From the NCBI GenBank assembly GCA_027575765.1, contig JANBPT010000001.1, positions 124,001 to 188,000 on the forward strand: DNA of 64,000 nucleotides, in the 5' to 3' direction. Within the stretch, counting starts at the first letter, position 1. Each line of letters opens with the position of its first letter. This DNA is from Tieghemiomyces parasiticus. Its lineage: Eukaryota; Kickxellomycota; Dimargaritomycetes; Dimargaritales; Dimargaritaceae. Below are positions 47,291-57,560 of the stretch, piece after piece. The notes below the pieces were generated by a model. That model had not been told where the DNA came from. It saw nothing but the letters and a program-made list of their open reading frames with translations, and searched no databases. A program made the position numbers and the translations under genes.

Positions 47291-50200
47291 TCAAACAGTG
47301 CGTGATTCCCACTGTTTAAAGTAGTAGCTGTGCGGCTGATCATTCACGCGGACGGAATTGCCCAGCTCACCCTCAAGAAGTCGACGCCTAGTCGGAGATA
47401 AATGCAGAGCGGATCGAATATATATATAAAAAAGGAAAGACGAGGGTATGAGCGCCAAGGAATAATAAATCAATTGTATGGGAGTATGTATGTGGGGATG
47501 GAGTGGCGGTCAGTTAGAACCACAGAGTTCGGAGGGTAAGAAGCAAATAATTCTCGAGCCCCTCTCTCACCCGGTTTACCCGGCACTTACCGTTGCTGTA
47601 GGAATTCGTGAAGATTTTGGCTTTCCTCTGCACCGGCATCGGCAATCGTCAAGACTTGCTGCAATTTCGGCAGCGACTTCTCGGCATGACGAATGTAGGT
47701 CGTGTGCAAGTGGTCTGGTGGCCAAGCCTCCCCCGCAAGTTCAGTATGAAGGGTGGCGTGTGAGGTTGGATGATAGTTGTCAAGCGGTAGGGAGCGGGTG
47801 AGTACGTTGGTCCGGTGCACAGTGACGATAATATCTGCTCAGAGTGTAGTACAGCTTAGCCGTAGGCCAGCAAGGGTGAGGGAGGGCAATACCTGTGGGT
47901 TGTACTAGCCCTGGCAGAACATAACGGGCCTTACCTTGTAGATACTTCACCACCACTGCGGCCGGGTTGGTGTTAGTATCGATCGGCAGCGATGCTCGCT
48001 CAGACTCAGGGAGGCTGTGCAGTAGGTCATTGACTAATTGGGGGGAAGGGTTTGCGTTCAGTATGTGGGCGGATCGGCCATTTTAGTGCCGTTTCAGCGG
48101 AATCAAGTGTCACCAGTTTCGGATTGTCGCTTGTTTGTGTACGCGGTGGGCCGTATAACCTATTCTTACCTTGCTTGAGCAGAGCTTGGCGCTGGTCGAT
48201 TTGGGCACTCTGTAGTACAAGCGCTAGGAGGCGATTGTCGTCATCTGTGCGGAATGAACCATAGACATCGAAATAATCAATGGGCTACCGGAGGTGAGTG
48301 GATGTCGAGGATGTGCCAGGGAGGTAGGCTGTGTCCTTGCTTACGGGCCTTTGCAGGACTCATGTCCGTGGCGCGGGTGTAGAATATGCCAAATTACCTT
48401 TCCAACATCGGTCACGCAGTTCATGTACGACCGTTTCGGAACTCTGGTATGAGGAAGAGGTGAAGGACATGGTATACTCAGTCAATGGATACGTACACAT
48501 GATGGTGTACAGTAAATAGAACGTTGGTCGCCCAGTAGCGTCCGTAGCACTTACCGAGTACACCGGTAGGTCAAGCGATGTGACGAAGCGGCGGTAAAGC
48601 TCGTCGTGAATCGCACGGTGTGGCGTACACAAGTTTAGCGGTCTCTTTACCGTGTGGCTGTCAATTGGGTTCACGAGGCAGTAACGCAGGTTTGCTAGGC
48701 AGAGTCGGTGGCTACTCACGAGGTCGACCTGGATGTGACCCTGGAGATCAGTCATGGCGGCCTGCAAGGCGTGAGTCGCGGCTGGTGGCTGCAGGGCAAC
48801 CCGGGCGCTGAGATCGGACAGGATCTGAGTGATAGCCAGGACCTTGCCGCGGAGCAGAGCCAAGGTCGCTCGTAGTTCTTTGGCCGTACGCTTCTGCGGT
48901 CAGTGGGAAGGTTGGGCATTTCAAGTGATCCACAGACATACATATCCATGCTAACACGGTGTTAATTCGTTAACCGAGTTCTGAGATGGGGCCTGGGGTG
49001 CCCTGATGTACAACCGACATCCCACCACTACGGACGTGGACCCGAAGACTTACCAGGAGCACCTCGGCGGCCTTGGCCTTCATCTTGGCGACGGTGTCCT
49101 TCCGAGCGGGACAGTGCCATTCGGCGAGGATCCGGTCAGCAGTACTGCCACCTAGTAACTCCGTAACGTGCTGGTGGGCCGCCCGGTGGGCCTGTTCGAC
49201 TGCAGCCGCGGACGCAGGGGAACCGGGGCTGGTAAAATCTCGGCCTTCAGATTCCCAGTGTTGGATGCGTCGGGTAAGTCCGATACACTCGATCTTGCGC
49301 TGGGCGTGGTGACGGTGTAGGCACGCCAGGAATTGACCAAGAGATGCGAGCGCTTCAACTAGTGCCTCCGGAGCGGTCTCGTGGTGGACACTATGGCCCC
49401 AGTCGACGAGGGTGGCTTGGGCGGCATCGCCGTTGGCTTTGGCGTAGTTCACGATGGTCCGGCCGTCGACCGTTTGGCTGATGTCTTCCGCAAGGGCAAT
49501 GATTTCGTTAGGTAGGTCCGGCGGGTCTAGAGGACGCTGGGTAAGTTCGCGTTTCAGACGATCCTTGATCAGGGTTTGCAAGTAGAGAAGTCGCTCCTTG
49601 TCCGTTGTGTTATTCTTCGGCGAAAGTTGGTCCGGCTTCCGCGACCGCCACCGTTGCGTTTCCTCGTCATATTTCCGGATGCGTTGGCGGATCTCGTGCT
49701 CGTAGCGGTACTTGAGGTGGGCACGGGATTCGGCATCACGTAGGGCCTCCCGAGCCTCGCCCAGTTGAAATTCTAGACAAGGTAGAGGATCCAAGGTTAG
49801 GAACGGACAATAGCGACGCAAGGTCATAATTAGGCATCCATCGGGCGGGGCGATGTACGCTTATAATTTTGAGACTGCTGGGTATCCGCGGTAGAAGCGA
49901 TAATTTTTTTTTAGACCAGTCTAACTTATTGCCAGTCGGCCAGATTCACTTACCGGTATCCAAAGCCTGCTGGGCCAGCTGCTGGTTATGTGCCAATTTA
50001 CGCTCTACCTGGGTCCGCAGTTTCTGCACTTTCTCTGTCAATTCTTCGGCCCGAGTGACCTTGTTGATTAGTGCTAGTGGGTTCTGTCCATTCTTGTCTC
50101 CGACGGCGTACCTCGCCCCGCTAGCGCCAATCGCTTCCACGACATCTGCTCGACGTTGGTAAATCAAATAGTTCAACTTCCGACGGATATTCCTTACGAC

Positions 50201-50458
50201 CGCAGGGGATTTGACCCGAGGCAATAGGTACTCAAAGATCGGGCGGAGCGGAGCGGTTTCCAGCGCGGAGGCCAGGTGGGCGTTGGGCGACAAGGTGTTA
50301 GCACCCGAGGCCGGAAGAAGCAGTACTTGATGCTGCAGGCGCAGGCCGAGGTCATTGGTCGCCCATTGGGTGACCTCAGTAACAAAAGGGTCGGTCTCGA
50401 GATCGCCATCTGCCCCGGGGACCGGTCCGCTCTGTAGTGGATGTTTCAATTGAGCCAT
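47291..50458 (-). CDS. HAUS5: HAUS augmin-like complex subunit 5 homologue
   Basis: Exons on the minus strand: 49954..50458, 49054..49772, 48555..48893, 48345..48443 (with an internal 39-nt GT-AG segment at 48359..48397), 48170..48284, 47935..48033, 47591..47834 and 47291..47387. Phases match throughout, giving about 725 residues. The N-terminus has the HAUS5 layout: TEVTQWATNDLGL, then PIFEYLLPRVKSPAVVRNIR. In the vertebrate protein a Trp-containing helix and a 'V.S..TVK.IRGNL' helix occupy these places. Long coiled coils follow (residues 150-250 and onward). The last exon ends NDQPHSYYFKQW. Augmin binds existing microtubules and recruits gamma-tubulin ring complexes to make branches in the spindle. 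Budding and fission yeast lack it. Family identity rests on pattern memory and should be confirmed; gene structure is well supported except inside the fourth exon. Confidence 0.68.
48359..48397 (-). other. 39-nt GT-AG segment containing an in-frame TGA (exitron-like)
   Basis: Inside the fourth HAUS5-like exon, bases 48397 to 48359 start with gtaatt and end with ag. Their length is a multiple of three. Kept in the RNA they add GNLAYSTPAPRT and then TGA (48362-48360). Removed, they join WK to VLQRP and the frame continues into the next exon. All other introns in the window except the following 60-nt one exceed 110 bases. Confidence 0.5.
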
Positions 50459-51012
50459 GGTCCAGAAGACAATAAAAAAGTGAGTAGGTAGTTTAGACAA
50501 GACCACGTGCTGTCATGGGCATGTGCTTGTCACGCATGGACTAGTTTTAGCTGTGCCCCTTTTAGAATGGCCAAACTGCCCAATACAGGGTACCCTTGGC
50601 ACTGAAAACTCCGCTCTACCGTGCTGGCCGATTAGGCGCAATGGCAGGAAGGGCTATGGAGCAAGGATGGTACATGTAAGCATAACGCCAGCTATCCGTG
50701 CCCAGGGGCATATACCCAAACAGACAAGTGCCACAGAACGTAAATAAAATTTAAAAAAAGTATCGCAATCTCCTCTGCGGGCCAATTGCTCCTATCCCCT
50801 TAGCATACACACCCAGCTCCGACGAGGTCTGCGTCTACGTATGCTTTTGTCACCACATTCCCTTCTCACCCAGCTTGACATGTATTCCCCGCTTTACTAG
50901 TTATTTAAGCCCCCACCCCTCCCTTCCCTCGTTTCGCGTATCCCCAATCTGTTTATACGCAACTACTTGACGATAACGGCATCCTGGTATTACGACTCCG
51001 CATTCCCCAACC
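50459..51012. promoter_or_regulatory. shared divergent promoter region, HAUS5-like and centrin
   Basis: 554 bases separate the two start codons. TATTTAAG at 50902-50909 lies 103 bases before the centrin ATG and is followed by a C/T-rich leader. On the HAUS5 side no equivalent box is obvious; an A/T-rich patch at about 50740-50765 lies near the middle. Confidence 0.5.
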
Positions 51013-51964
51013 ATGGTGCCTACCCTTCCCCGTTCCAAGAAGGCCGACGTGACGGCTGAGCAGCTCCACGAGGTCAATGAGGCCTTCAACCTATTCGACT
51101 CCGATAGCGATGGTCAGCTCGACTATTACGAGTTTAAGGTAGGTGCCTCCAAACTGTCAACGCTCGCCAGAGTAGAGCCTTTCAGGTTCATTTCCTTCCT
51201 GCTCGGTCCTCCGATTATAGTCTAGGTATCAATGGAAACTGCCCGTCTGACCACTAACGTCAAGCCTTTCTGGCACCCCAATCATTTCTTCCATATTACA
51301 ATCTGACAGGTTGCCATGAAAGCCTTGGGTTTCGAAGTTCCCAAGAGTGAGGTACTACAACTCCTCAAACAATACAGTCGGGGCGACAGCCAACGGGTCA
51401 CTCAGTCCGACTTTATCACCATCAGTAAGCTTTCACCTAAACGTTATCGCCGTGAGCGGTGTCGATCTATGAAAACCTAGCGGTTCGTAGACGTACCCAC
51501 CCTAATCTGGCCACCATTTGCTGATTACCTCTTTTTTTTTTTGGTTTCATCCAACCCACTCCGATGATGGTGACGGCCACCACCACAGTGACGGAAAAGA
51601 TCCGTCAGCGTGACCCGATGGACGAGATCCATAAGGCCTTCAAACTCTTTGACGAGAACGGCAACGGTCGGATCACCGTCGGTGACCTGCGACGAGTGGC
51701 CCAGGAACTGGGTGAGAGTCCGAACGATGAAGAACTCCAGGCCATGATTGACGAGTTTGACATGGACAACGACGGCGCCAGTAAGTGATACGTTGAGGGG
51801 CAGACTTTTCAGAGCATAGAACCGGCGTGCTAGCTAATTCGTTTCCTCGGCGGTACGGCTGGCTGATCAATTATCTAACCGTCATATCTACTGTAATTTG
51901 CCTGCTTGCTCACTGTCCTCCAGTTAATGAGAAGGAATTCGTTAGCATTATGCGCGGCGATTGA
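51013..51964 (+). CDS. CDC31: centrin (Cdc31-type EF-hand protein)
   Basis: Four exons, 51013..51138, 51310..51424, 51589..51780 and 51924..51964, with introns of 171, 164 and 143 bp, give 157 residues. Four EF-hand positions are present. Loop 1, D29 to E40 (DSDSDGQLDYYE), is canonical. Loop 2 around 65-76 (YSRGDSQRVTQSD) has lost its Ca ligands. Loop 3, D102 to D113 (DENGNGRITVGD), has Asp in place of the final Glu. Loop 4, D138 to E149 (DMDNDGAINEKE), is canonical. TEKIRQRDPMDEI between the two halves and the ending FVSIMRGD mark it as centrin rather than calmodulin. Centrin acts at spindle pole bodies or centrioles and with nuclear pore/TREX-2 and Sac3 partners. The N-terminal extension is short. 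Confidence 0.92.
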
Positions 51965-52233
51965 TCGCCAACCACCACCGTAGCTCCTGTGGGTACCGTT
52001 GACCACCCGAGGACTTTGCCCTCGACCCCTATAGTAGATACATGTCTGTCAATACTGGATTGATATTTTTTTTCTTTTTTTATACCATTCCGTGCCCTCA
52101 ATCTAGTCTTTACCACACTGGCCTTCTCAGTTGATTCCCTCTCCGTTAAATATATAGTTTTTATTATTAGCATTTAATACACCTTTCCCATCCCATGAAC
52201 GATCCAAGTCGTAGCTGGAACACCGGAGTTCAG
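51965..52233. other. convergent 3' region
   Basis: 269 bases between the centrin stop and the stop of the prolyl-tRNA synthetase gene. An A/T-rich tract around 52060-52165 probably holds the centrin 3' end signals. Confidence 0.4.
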
Positions 52234-54348
52234 CTAGGCCAGATTGTGCATTCGTTCTAGGGAATCCAGTGTCGAAAGAAGGTCGGCTGCTGGGACCATT
52301 CGTCGCTCGTTAGTATGCCGGATATGCAGCTCTACTTCGCCGTGGAGCAAAAACTGCTTGCCGACCACCACCACCCAGGGGAATCCGATAAGCTCGGTAT
52401 CCTTGAACCGTTGACCGGGGGTAAGCGTCGTGCGGTCGTCAATGATGACCTGGTCTCGCCAGTAAAACGGCTCAGCCGGGACTTCCGTGGCCACCGAGCC
52501 CGGGGTCGATTCATCAACCTCCAAGCCCAGTACATTGGTGGCAGCAGTCGTAGGGGCGATGAGGCTGCGGGTCTGGAGGTGATCGTAGAGCCGTTCGACG
52601 AAACGCCATACGGTACCCTCCGGGTCTGAGACGCTCGCAGGGATCTGCTTGGCCCGAGGTACGATGGGTAGGATACAAAGTCGGTAAGGTGCGATGGCCG
52701 GCGGCCAGAAGATCCCTCGGACGTCGTGGTTGCGGTCGGCCACCGCGGCGACGATACGTGAGAGACCGATGCCGTAGCAGCCCATTTCGATGGGCGACCC
52801 CTCGGTAGTGGTGCCAGCCGACGTGTTGCGGATGAGAGCGCCTAGAGGTTGCGAGTACTTGGTACCCAAGTAGAAGGTGTGACCCACTTCGATGGTGGTT
52901 ACGGCCTCAATCGGGCTAGCCATCGGGGTGGGCGATTCGGCATGACAAGTCGGACAGAGGTCACCAGCCTGGATTTGAACCAAATCAGCACCGTGGACCG
53001 AGACGACCCCGGCAGCCTTGCCCTGCAGGCGCTCATCAGTCAACTTGGTACCTTGGGTCCCGGCCGATAGAAGCTGCCCGTCGATCAGGAGTTGACACGG
53101 TAAAGGATGGGCCAGGCTCGTCCGCAAGGAGTTGGCCGGGGTCAAATCCGATTGTGAGGAACTTGAAGTGGGGCCACTACCCAGGGCCTCAGCTAGCTGG
53201 TCTAGGGTATACGTGGTCACGTCGTGCTCGCTGTCGGTAAGGTGCGGTGTCAGTTTGTGCGAGTTCAACGACCGGTCTTGGTGCACCACCGTCACTAGGG
53301 CCCGGGTAGTGGCCGCATGAGGATCGGCGCCGGTAGGCCCAGAATCGTGGCCCCGGACGAGAGCGACGTTTACAGTGAAGGGTAGTTTGGTCAGGGTGGC
53401 GAGTAGTACATGGTCGACGTGGCCATGGTGAAGGCCATCTGCGAACGTTAGGAGGAGCGGCCAGGCCTCCTCTAGGGCAATGGACAGGGGGCTCGTCGTT
53501 AAGTCAGACTTGGCATCAGGCTGGACGACCCCGGTGGCGCACTCGGCGTTGGATGCATACCGGCACCGCGAGCAAGTTAACACGTGGTCCTCGCCCGTAG
53601 CCGACGGATAGTGGAACTCGTGTGATAAGGTGCCGCCGATATTCCCACTGTCGGCACGGGCCTCCACAAAGGCCAGGCCGATCTGCTTAAAGAAGTACCG
53701 ATACAACTCCCGCACCTCGTTGTAGGTGCGCAGGGCGCCGGACTGGTCGGCGTCGAAGCTATAGAGGTCCTTCATGACAAACTCACGGGCCCGCAGTAAT
53801 CCGGCCCGGGGGCGCAGCTCGTCACGGAACTTGCGGCCGACCTGGTACAGCCGAAGCGGGAGCTGGCGGTAGGACGAAACGTCCCCAGCCACCAGGTGGG
53901 TTATCTCCTCCTCGTGAGTTGGACCCAGGCAGTACGGTGTGGCCTTACGGTCAGTCAAGCGGAATAGTTCGCGGCCCGTGGTCTCCCACCGCCCCGTCTG
54001 TTTCCATAGGTCAGCGGCGAGTAGGTTTGGCAGCGCTAGTTTGTGGGCACCGCCGTGGTGGCCCATGGTCCGGTCGACAAGAGCCTCAAGGCGGGCAAGG
54101 ACCCGCTGTCCTAGCGGCAGCAGGGAATAAATCCCTGTGCTGGACACCCGGATCAGGCCGGCCCGGACGAGCAGACGATGGCCCGCGGAAGTGGTATCGA
54201 GGGAAGGTCCCGATTCAGGTTTGAGCGTGGGCGCAAATAGCCGCGAGAGGTGCTGCCGGTAGGTATGGAGGGTGCGGGCGGCCAGAGGGCGAGTTCCCCG
54301 GACGGTGGGGGTCCTAAGGGGCCGCACACGGTCGACAAGTCGCAACAT
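52234..54348 (-). CDS. prolyl-tRNA synthetase, bacterial/organellar type
   Basis: Single exon, 704 residues. The frame is open further upstream, but the first ATG is at 54348. It starts with MLRLVDRVRPLRTPTVRGTR, a basic presequence free of Glu, as expected for mitochondrial import. The class II catalytic core shows the start STGIYSLLPLGQRV (about 70-83), GPTHEEE (142-148) and motif 2 with KFRDELRPRAGLLRAREF (173-190). Motif 3 is GCYGIGLSRIVAAVADRNHD, followed by GIFWPPAIAPY and the anticodon-binding end. Two Cys pairs, C259-x2-C262 and a later CPTC, flank the central insertion, typical of bacterial-type enzymes. The insertion region seems larger and Ser/Thr-rich compared with E. coli (572 residues). 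It attaches proline to mitochondrial tRNA-Pro. The starts of this gene and BUD6 diverge. Confidence 0.94.
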   Translation of the reverse strand: MLRLVDRVRPLRTPTVRGTRPLAARTLHTYRQHLSRLFAPTLKPESGPSLDTTSAGHRLLVRAGLIRVSSTGIYSLLPLGQRVLARLEALVDRTMGHHGGAHKLALPNLLAADLWKQTGRWETTGRELFRLTDRKATPYCLGPTHEEEITHLVAGDVSSYRQLPLRLYQVGRKFRDELRPRAGLLRAREFVMKDLYSFDADQSGALRTYNEVRELYRYFFKQIGLAFVEARADSGNIGGTLSHEFHYPSATGEDHVLTCSRCRYASNAECATGVVQPDAKSDLTTSPLSIALEEAWPLLLTFADGLHHGHVDHVLLATLTKLPFTVNVALVRGHDSGPTGADPHAATTRALVTVVHQDRSLNSHKLTPHLTDSEHDVTTYTLDQLAEALGSGPTSSSSQSDLTPANSLRTSLAHPLPCQLLIDGQLLSAGTQGTKLTDERLQGKAAGVVSVHGADLVQIQAGDLCPTCHAESPTPMASPIEAVTTIEVGHTFYLGTKYSQPLGALIRNTSAGTTTEGSPIEMGCYGIGLSRIVAAVADRNHDVRGIFWPPAIAPYRLCILPIVPRAKQIPASVSDPEGTVWRFVERLYDHLQTRSLIAPTTAATNVLGLEVDESTPGSVATEVPAEPFYWRDQVIIDDRTTLTPGQRFKDTELIGFPWVVVVGKQFLLHGEVELHIRHTNERRMVPAADLLSTLDSLERMHNLA

Positions 54349-55307
54349 CGTTAAGAGCAGCAGAATGGACTGAGTGGGAAGCGGCGAATGTGTATTGAGA
54401 GGAAATGCAGCGTGCCCTCGAGACCTGAGGGGGCAAAGGCGATCAGGAGGGTGTGCACCCGCCTTGCAGACCCATCTCCGGGCGGAGAGGGCCACTTAAG
54501 GAAATTCTGGACTATATCGCTAGTCCAACCACTACGCCGGAAAGGCAGCGAAGGCCACGTCCCGCAGCAGATATTCCAATGAGGGGACAGCCCGATCCTC
54601 CTCGGGGAGCGCATATAGCAGGTCAGCGATCATACCCCTAACGTGGCGGTTGGTTGGCCAGATTGCTGACGGGGAGCAGATATGCGGGGTCGTATGGTGA
54701 GCTAACCCTTGATCAGCCCGCGTCCGCTTTTTCGCACTCCGCTCGAAACCTCTGAGGGGAAAGTGCCCAGCGCCGCGATGTGTACGTCAGGCGGGCCGAG
54801 TGGCAGCCTGGCCAAGGCTACAGTCCTGGCGGGTGGGGGTGGCCAGCTAGTGTCGATCGAGGACCTCGTGGGCCGGCCAACGGACCTCAGCAGCGGCGTT
54901 CGCACCTCCCGCTACAACGCCCCGATACCAGGTTCCTTGTGCCGCGGACGCCACTATTAGGCCCAGGGATGTTGAGAGTCCAGGGAGACCTGGCGCCCAA
55001 GCTCTTTGTCTCTTAAACAGTCTCGGGTGTCACTTGCCCGTCGACAGCAGTTCCCCTCTCCCCTCATTTCCGCACCAGTCCGACCGGGATTGACCCCTTC
55101 CCCCAACCCCCTTCCTAGCATTGCCCACCCTCACCGTCTCAGCCTAGTGGTGTCTTACCCATTCCCCCTGCTTTTGGACCTTCCCCAGCTCGACCCCCAA
55201 TCCCCGCCTCATCCCCCAACCATCCGACCACATAGCCACCCGGGCACTCTTTCGACATCCCTTCTCCCTTGTGTAACTCCCTACTTCACCTCGTTCCCGG
55301 GCCACCC
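54349..55307. promoter_or_regulatory. divergent intergenic region with BUD6 leader
   Basis: 959 bases between the two starts. Bases 55020-55305 are strongly C/T-rich on the plus strand, forming the BUD6 leader. No TATA-like box stands out on either side. Confidence 0.45.
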
Positions 55308-57560
55308 ATGTCATCCGAGCATCACTACTATCCGCAGCAGCAGCAGCCCCGGGCCCCGGTGTCGGAAGGTGCCCATCCGCGCTACCCCGGGGATGAGGCT
55401 TACACCGGCGGCAACTTCAGCCAGTCGGTCCAGGGCCTGGCTCGGTCGGGCATGTCCAGCCGGCGCCGCATCTCCAGTGGCGACCGGAGGGGCGGCAACC
55501 GTCAGCAAGTCGTAGTGGGCGGGCTGAACGAATTGCAGGGACATTACCCAGGCGACCAGCTAGCCGCCACCCCCACGGACCCTTATCCAGCGGGCCACCT
55601 GAGTCAGGAGCGGCCCACGTACCCCGGGGGTCATCCGTCGCCGCACGCCTACCGCACGGGCGTCGCCCCCACCACGCACAGTCCCTTGCTCCCGGCCTCC
55701 TACCTTCCTGATGGCGGCCCGTACGCCCCGGCCCACCGGATACCTTCTTCGGAACGCTTCGCTGTCCACAAGCCGTTATCCCCAGGTGCCACGCAGAACG
55801 CCGGTCTGGCCCGGCGGTCAGCTGAACCACCACTGATACGGCCTAACCCAAGCTATAGTCCCGCTCACGAAGGAGAAGCACCCTCACCCCCCATGATGTA
55901 CACCTCGGCCTCCTCGCCCGTAGTGGCCCGGCGGTCTCGTGAGGCGAGTCTTTTCGTCCAGTACCGGCTTAGGGTAAAGAAGGTCCGGCCGGTTGGATTC
56001 GCTAGCGTAGATGAACTCACAGCGTGGTTGACCGAAATCTACCGCGACGCATTCGGTGACACGGAGACAGCCGGCGGTGACTACATTCCCTACGTATGCC
56101 AGCCCCAAAGTACCGTGTTTTACGAAGTGGAGGATGTGGCCGAGGTTGTCCCCGGTTGTACGCTCCGTTTCAACCTTGACGACGTCCCAGCGGCCCCGAC
56201 TGTACCCACCCGCTCTGACCCGACCGTCGAGGGGGTGCAGGTGATCGGCGAGGGTACCAAAGAGGTACTGGAGCTGCTCAAGTCGCTTGCGTTGGCACAG
56301 TCCGAGCGGCATGAATCACTGCTTACCCGTATCGATGCAGTCCCTGCCGCCATCAGCATCAATCCCACCAACGCGCGCTCGGCTCGTGGCAGTCCCGCCA
56401 AGCCCATCTCGGCCCAGACTGCCCAGGATCTGGGGTCGCAACTTCGCACAGCCCAGCAGGAGCTCCGTCTCCTTCGCCAGACATACCGGGACCAGCAGGA
56501 GCAAACCGAGGCGCTGATCCGTACGATGAAGGCCGAGTACGTGGTCCTTCGCGAGGGTCTGACTCGGCAACCCAAGGCGATGCGGGCGCTGATTGAGAAC
56601 GGCAAGGCCAAACTGGGAAAATCGACGGACGACATTGCGGCACGCAACGACGAGCTCCGCACCCTGATTGACACGATACGACAGGACCTCACTCAGCGTC
56701 GCAGCCGGCCCAGCCCGTCCATCATGGCCTTTATCGAGCGCGAGTGCGCGGCGGTGTCGCGCGAGCTCCAAGAGCACCTACGCTTCGTCGAGGACGTCAA
56801 GCCCGTGTGGAAGAACGCGTGGGAGGACGAGCTGCAGAACATCATGAGCGAGCAGCTCTTCGTCAAGGACCAGCAGAGCCTCCTGGAGGACCTACAACAC
56901 GAGAGCGAGGTGATGAACAAGTTCTACACTCAACTCAAGCAGTACGCCTCGATCCGTGACACTTCCGATCTGGCTGACGACGACGGCGGCGCGAACGGCG
57001 GTGGCGGTGGCAGCCGGGGCATCCCGCGGGTGTTTGATGTGGCACCCGCGGAGGACGGACCCATGATCCTTCAAGACGTGTTCCAAGAGATCTCGTGCAT
57101 CAGCGTTAACTCGCAGAAGCGTCTGGAGGCCCTGGAACGTGCGCAGAAGGTTCGGCAGCGTGAACTAGCGTCCAAGACGGACGAGTTTGCGGACGAGTTG
57201 GCCGGGTTCGTCCAAGCCCAGCGACTCCGTAAGACGGGCGGGACGGAGGAATTGGAACGCCAGCGTCAAAAGAAGGACCGTGAGGTGCTCCGTATGATGA
57301 ACGAGACCCAGCAACAGCTCCTGGATTACCAGCGCGAACAGCGGTTGCTCCGCCAGACTCAGAAAGCCGAGCAGCAGCGGCGGGCCCTCCTCCGGCAGCA
57401 GGCCCTCGCGGCCGCCAATTCGGCCAACCTGGCCAGTGCGGCGGAACCGCCGGCGGGGGTGGAGGCAGCCGCCGAACCGAAGCAGGATGGTGAGCGGGCA
57501 GGGCATGGAAACGACCAGGCCGCTACTAAAGGGGACGACCCCGAGCCGGCAACCCCCTGA
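55308..57560 (+). CDS. BUD6: actin-interacting polarity protein Bud6/Aip3
   Basis: Single exon, 750 residues, ATG at 55308 (the frame is open a little upstream, but without ATG). Residues 1-205 are Pro/Gly/Ser/His-rich and disordered. Residues 212-291 match the start of the AIP3 domain: ASLFVQYRLRVKKVRP, then DYIPYV, FYEVEDVAEVVPGCTLRFNL. Long coiled coils fill about 320-480 and 490-565, then the conserved C-terminal core with ILQDVFQEI and a helical, Gln/Arg-rich end before an Ala/Glu-rich tail. Yeast Bud6 binds actin monomers and the formin Bni1, and belongs to the polarisome at growth sites. The gene converges on the exomer adaptor gene. Confidence 0.9.
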   Translation: MSSEHHYYPQQQQPRAPVSEGAHPRYPGDEAYTGGNFSQSVQGLARSGMSSRRRISSGDRRGGNRQQVVVGGLNELQGHYPGDQLAATPTDPYPAGHLSQERPTYPGGHPSPHAYRTGVAPTTHSPLLPASYLPDGGPYAPAHRIPSSERFAVHKPLSPGATQNAGLARRSAEPPLIRPNPSYSPAHEGEAPSPPMMYTSASSPVVARRSREASLFVQYRLRVKKVRPVGFASVDELTAWLTEIYRDAFGDTETAGGDYIPYVCQPQSTVFYEVEDVAEVVPGCTLRFNLDDVPAAPTVPTRSDPTVEGVQVIGEGTKEVLELLKSLALAQSERHESLLTRIDAVPAAISINPTNARSARGSPAKPISAQTAQDLGSQLRTAQQELRLLRQTYRDQQEQTEALIRTMKAEYVVLREGLTRQPKAMRALIENGKAKLGKSTDDIAARNDELRTLIDTIRQDLTQRRSRPSPSIMAFIERECAAVSRELQEHLRFVEDVKPVWKNAWEDELQNIMSEQLFVKDQQSLLEDLQHESEVMNKFYTQLKQYASIRDTSDLADDDGGANGGGGGSRGIPRVFDVAPAEDGPMILQDVFQEISCISVNSQKRLEALERAQKVRQRELASKTDEFADELAGFVQAQRLRKTGGTEELERQRQKKDREVLRMMNETQQQLLDYQREQRLLRQTQKAEQQRRALLRQQALAAANSANLASAAEPPAGVEAAAEPKQDGERAGHGNDQAATKGDDPEPATP

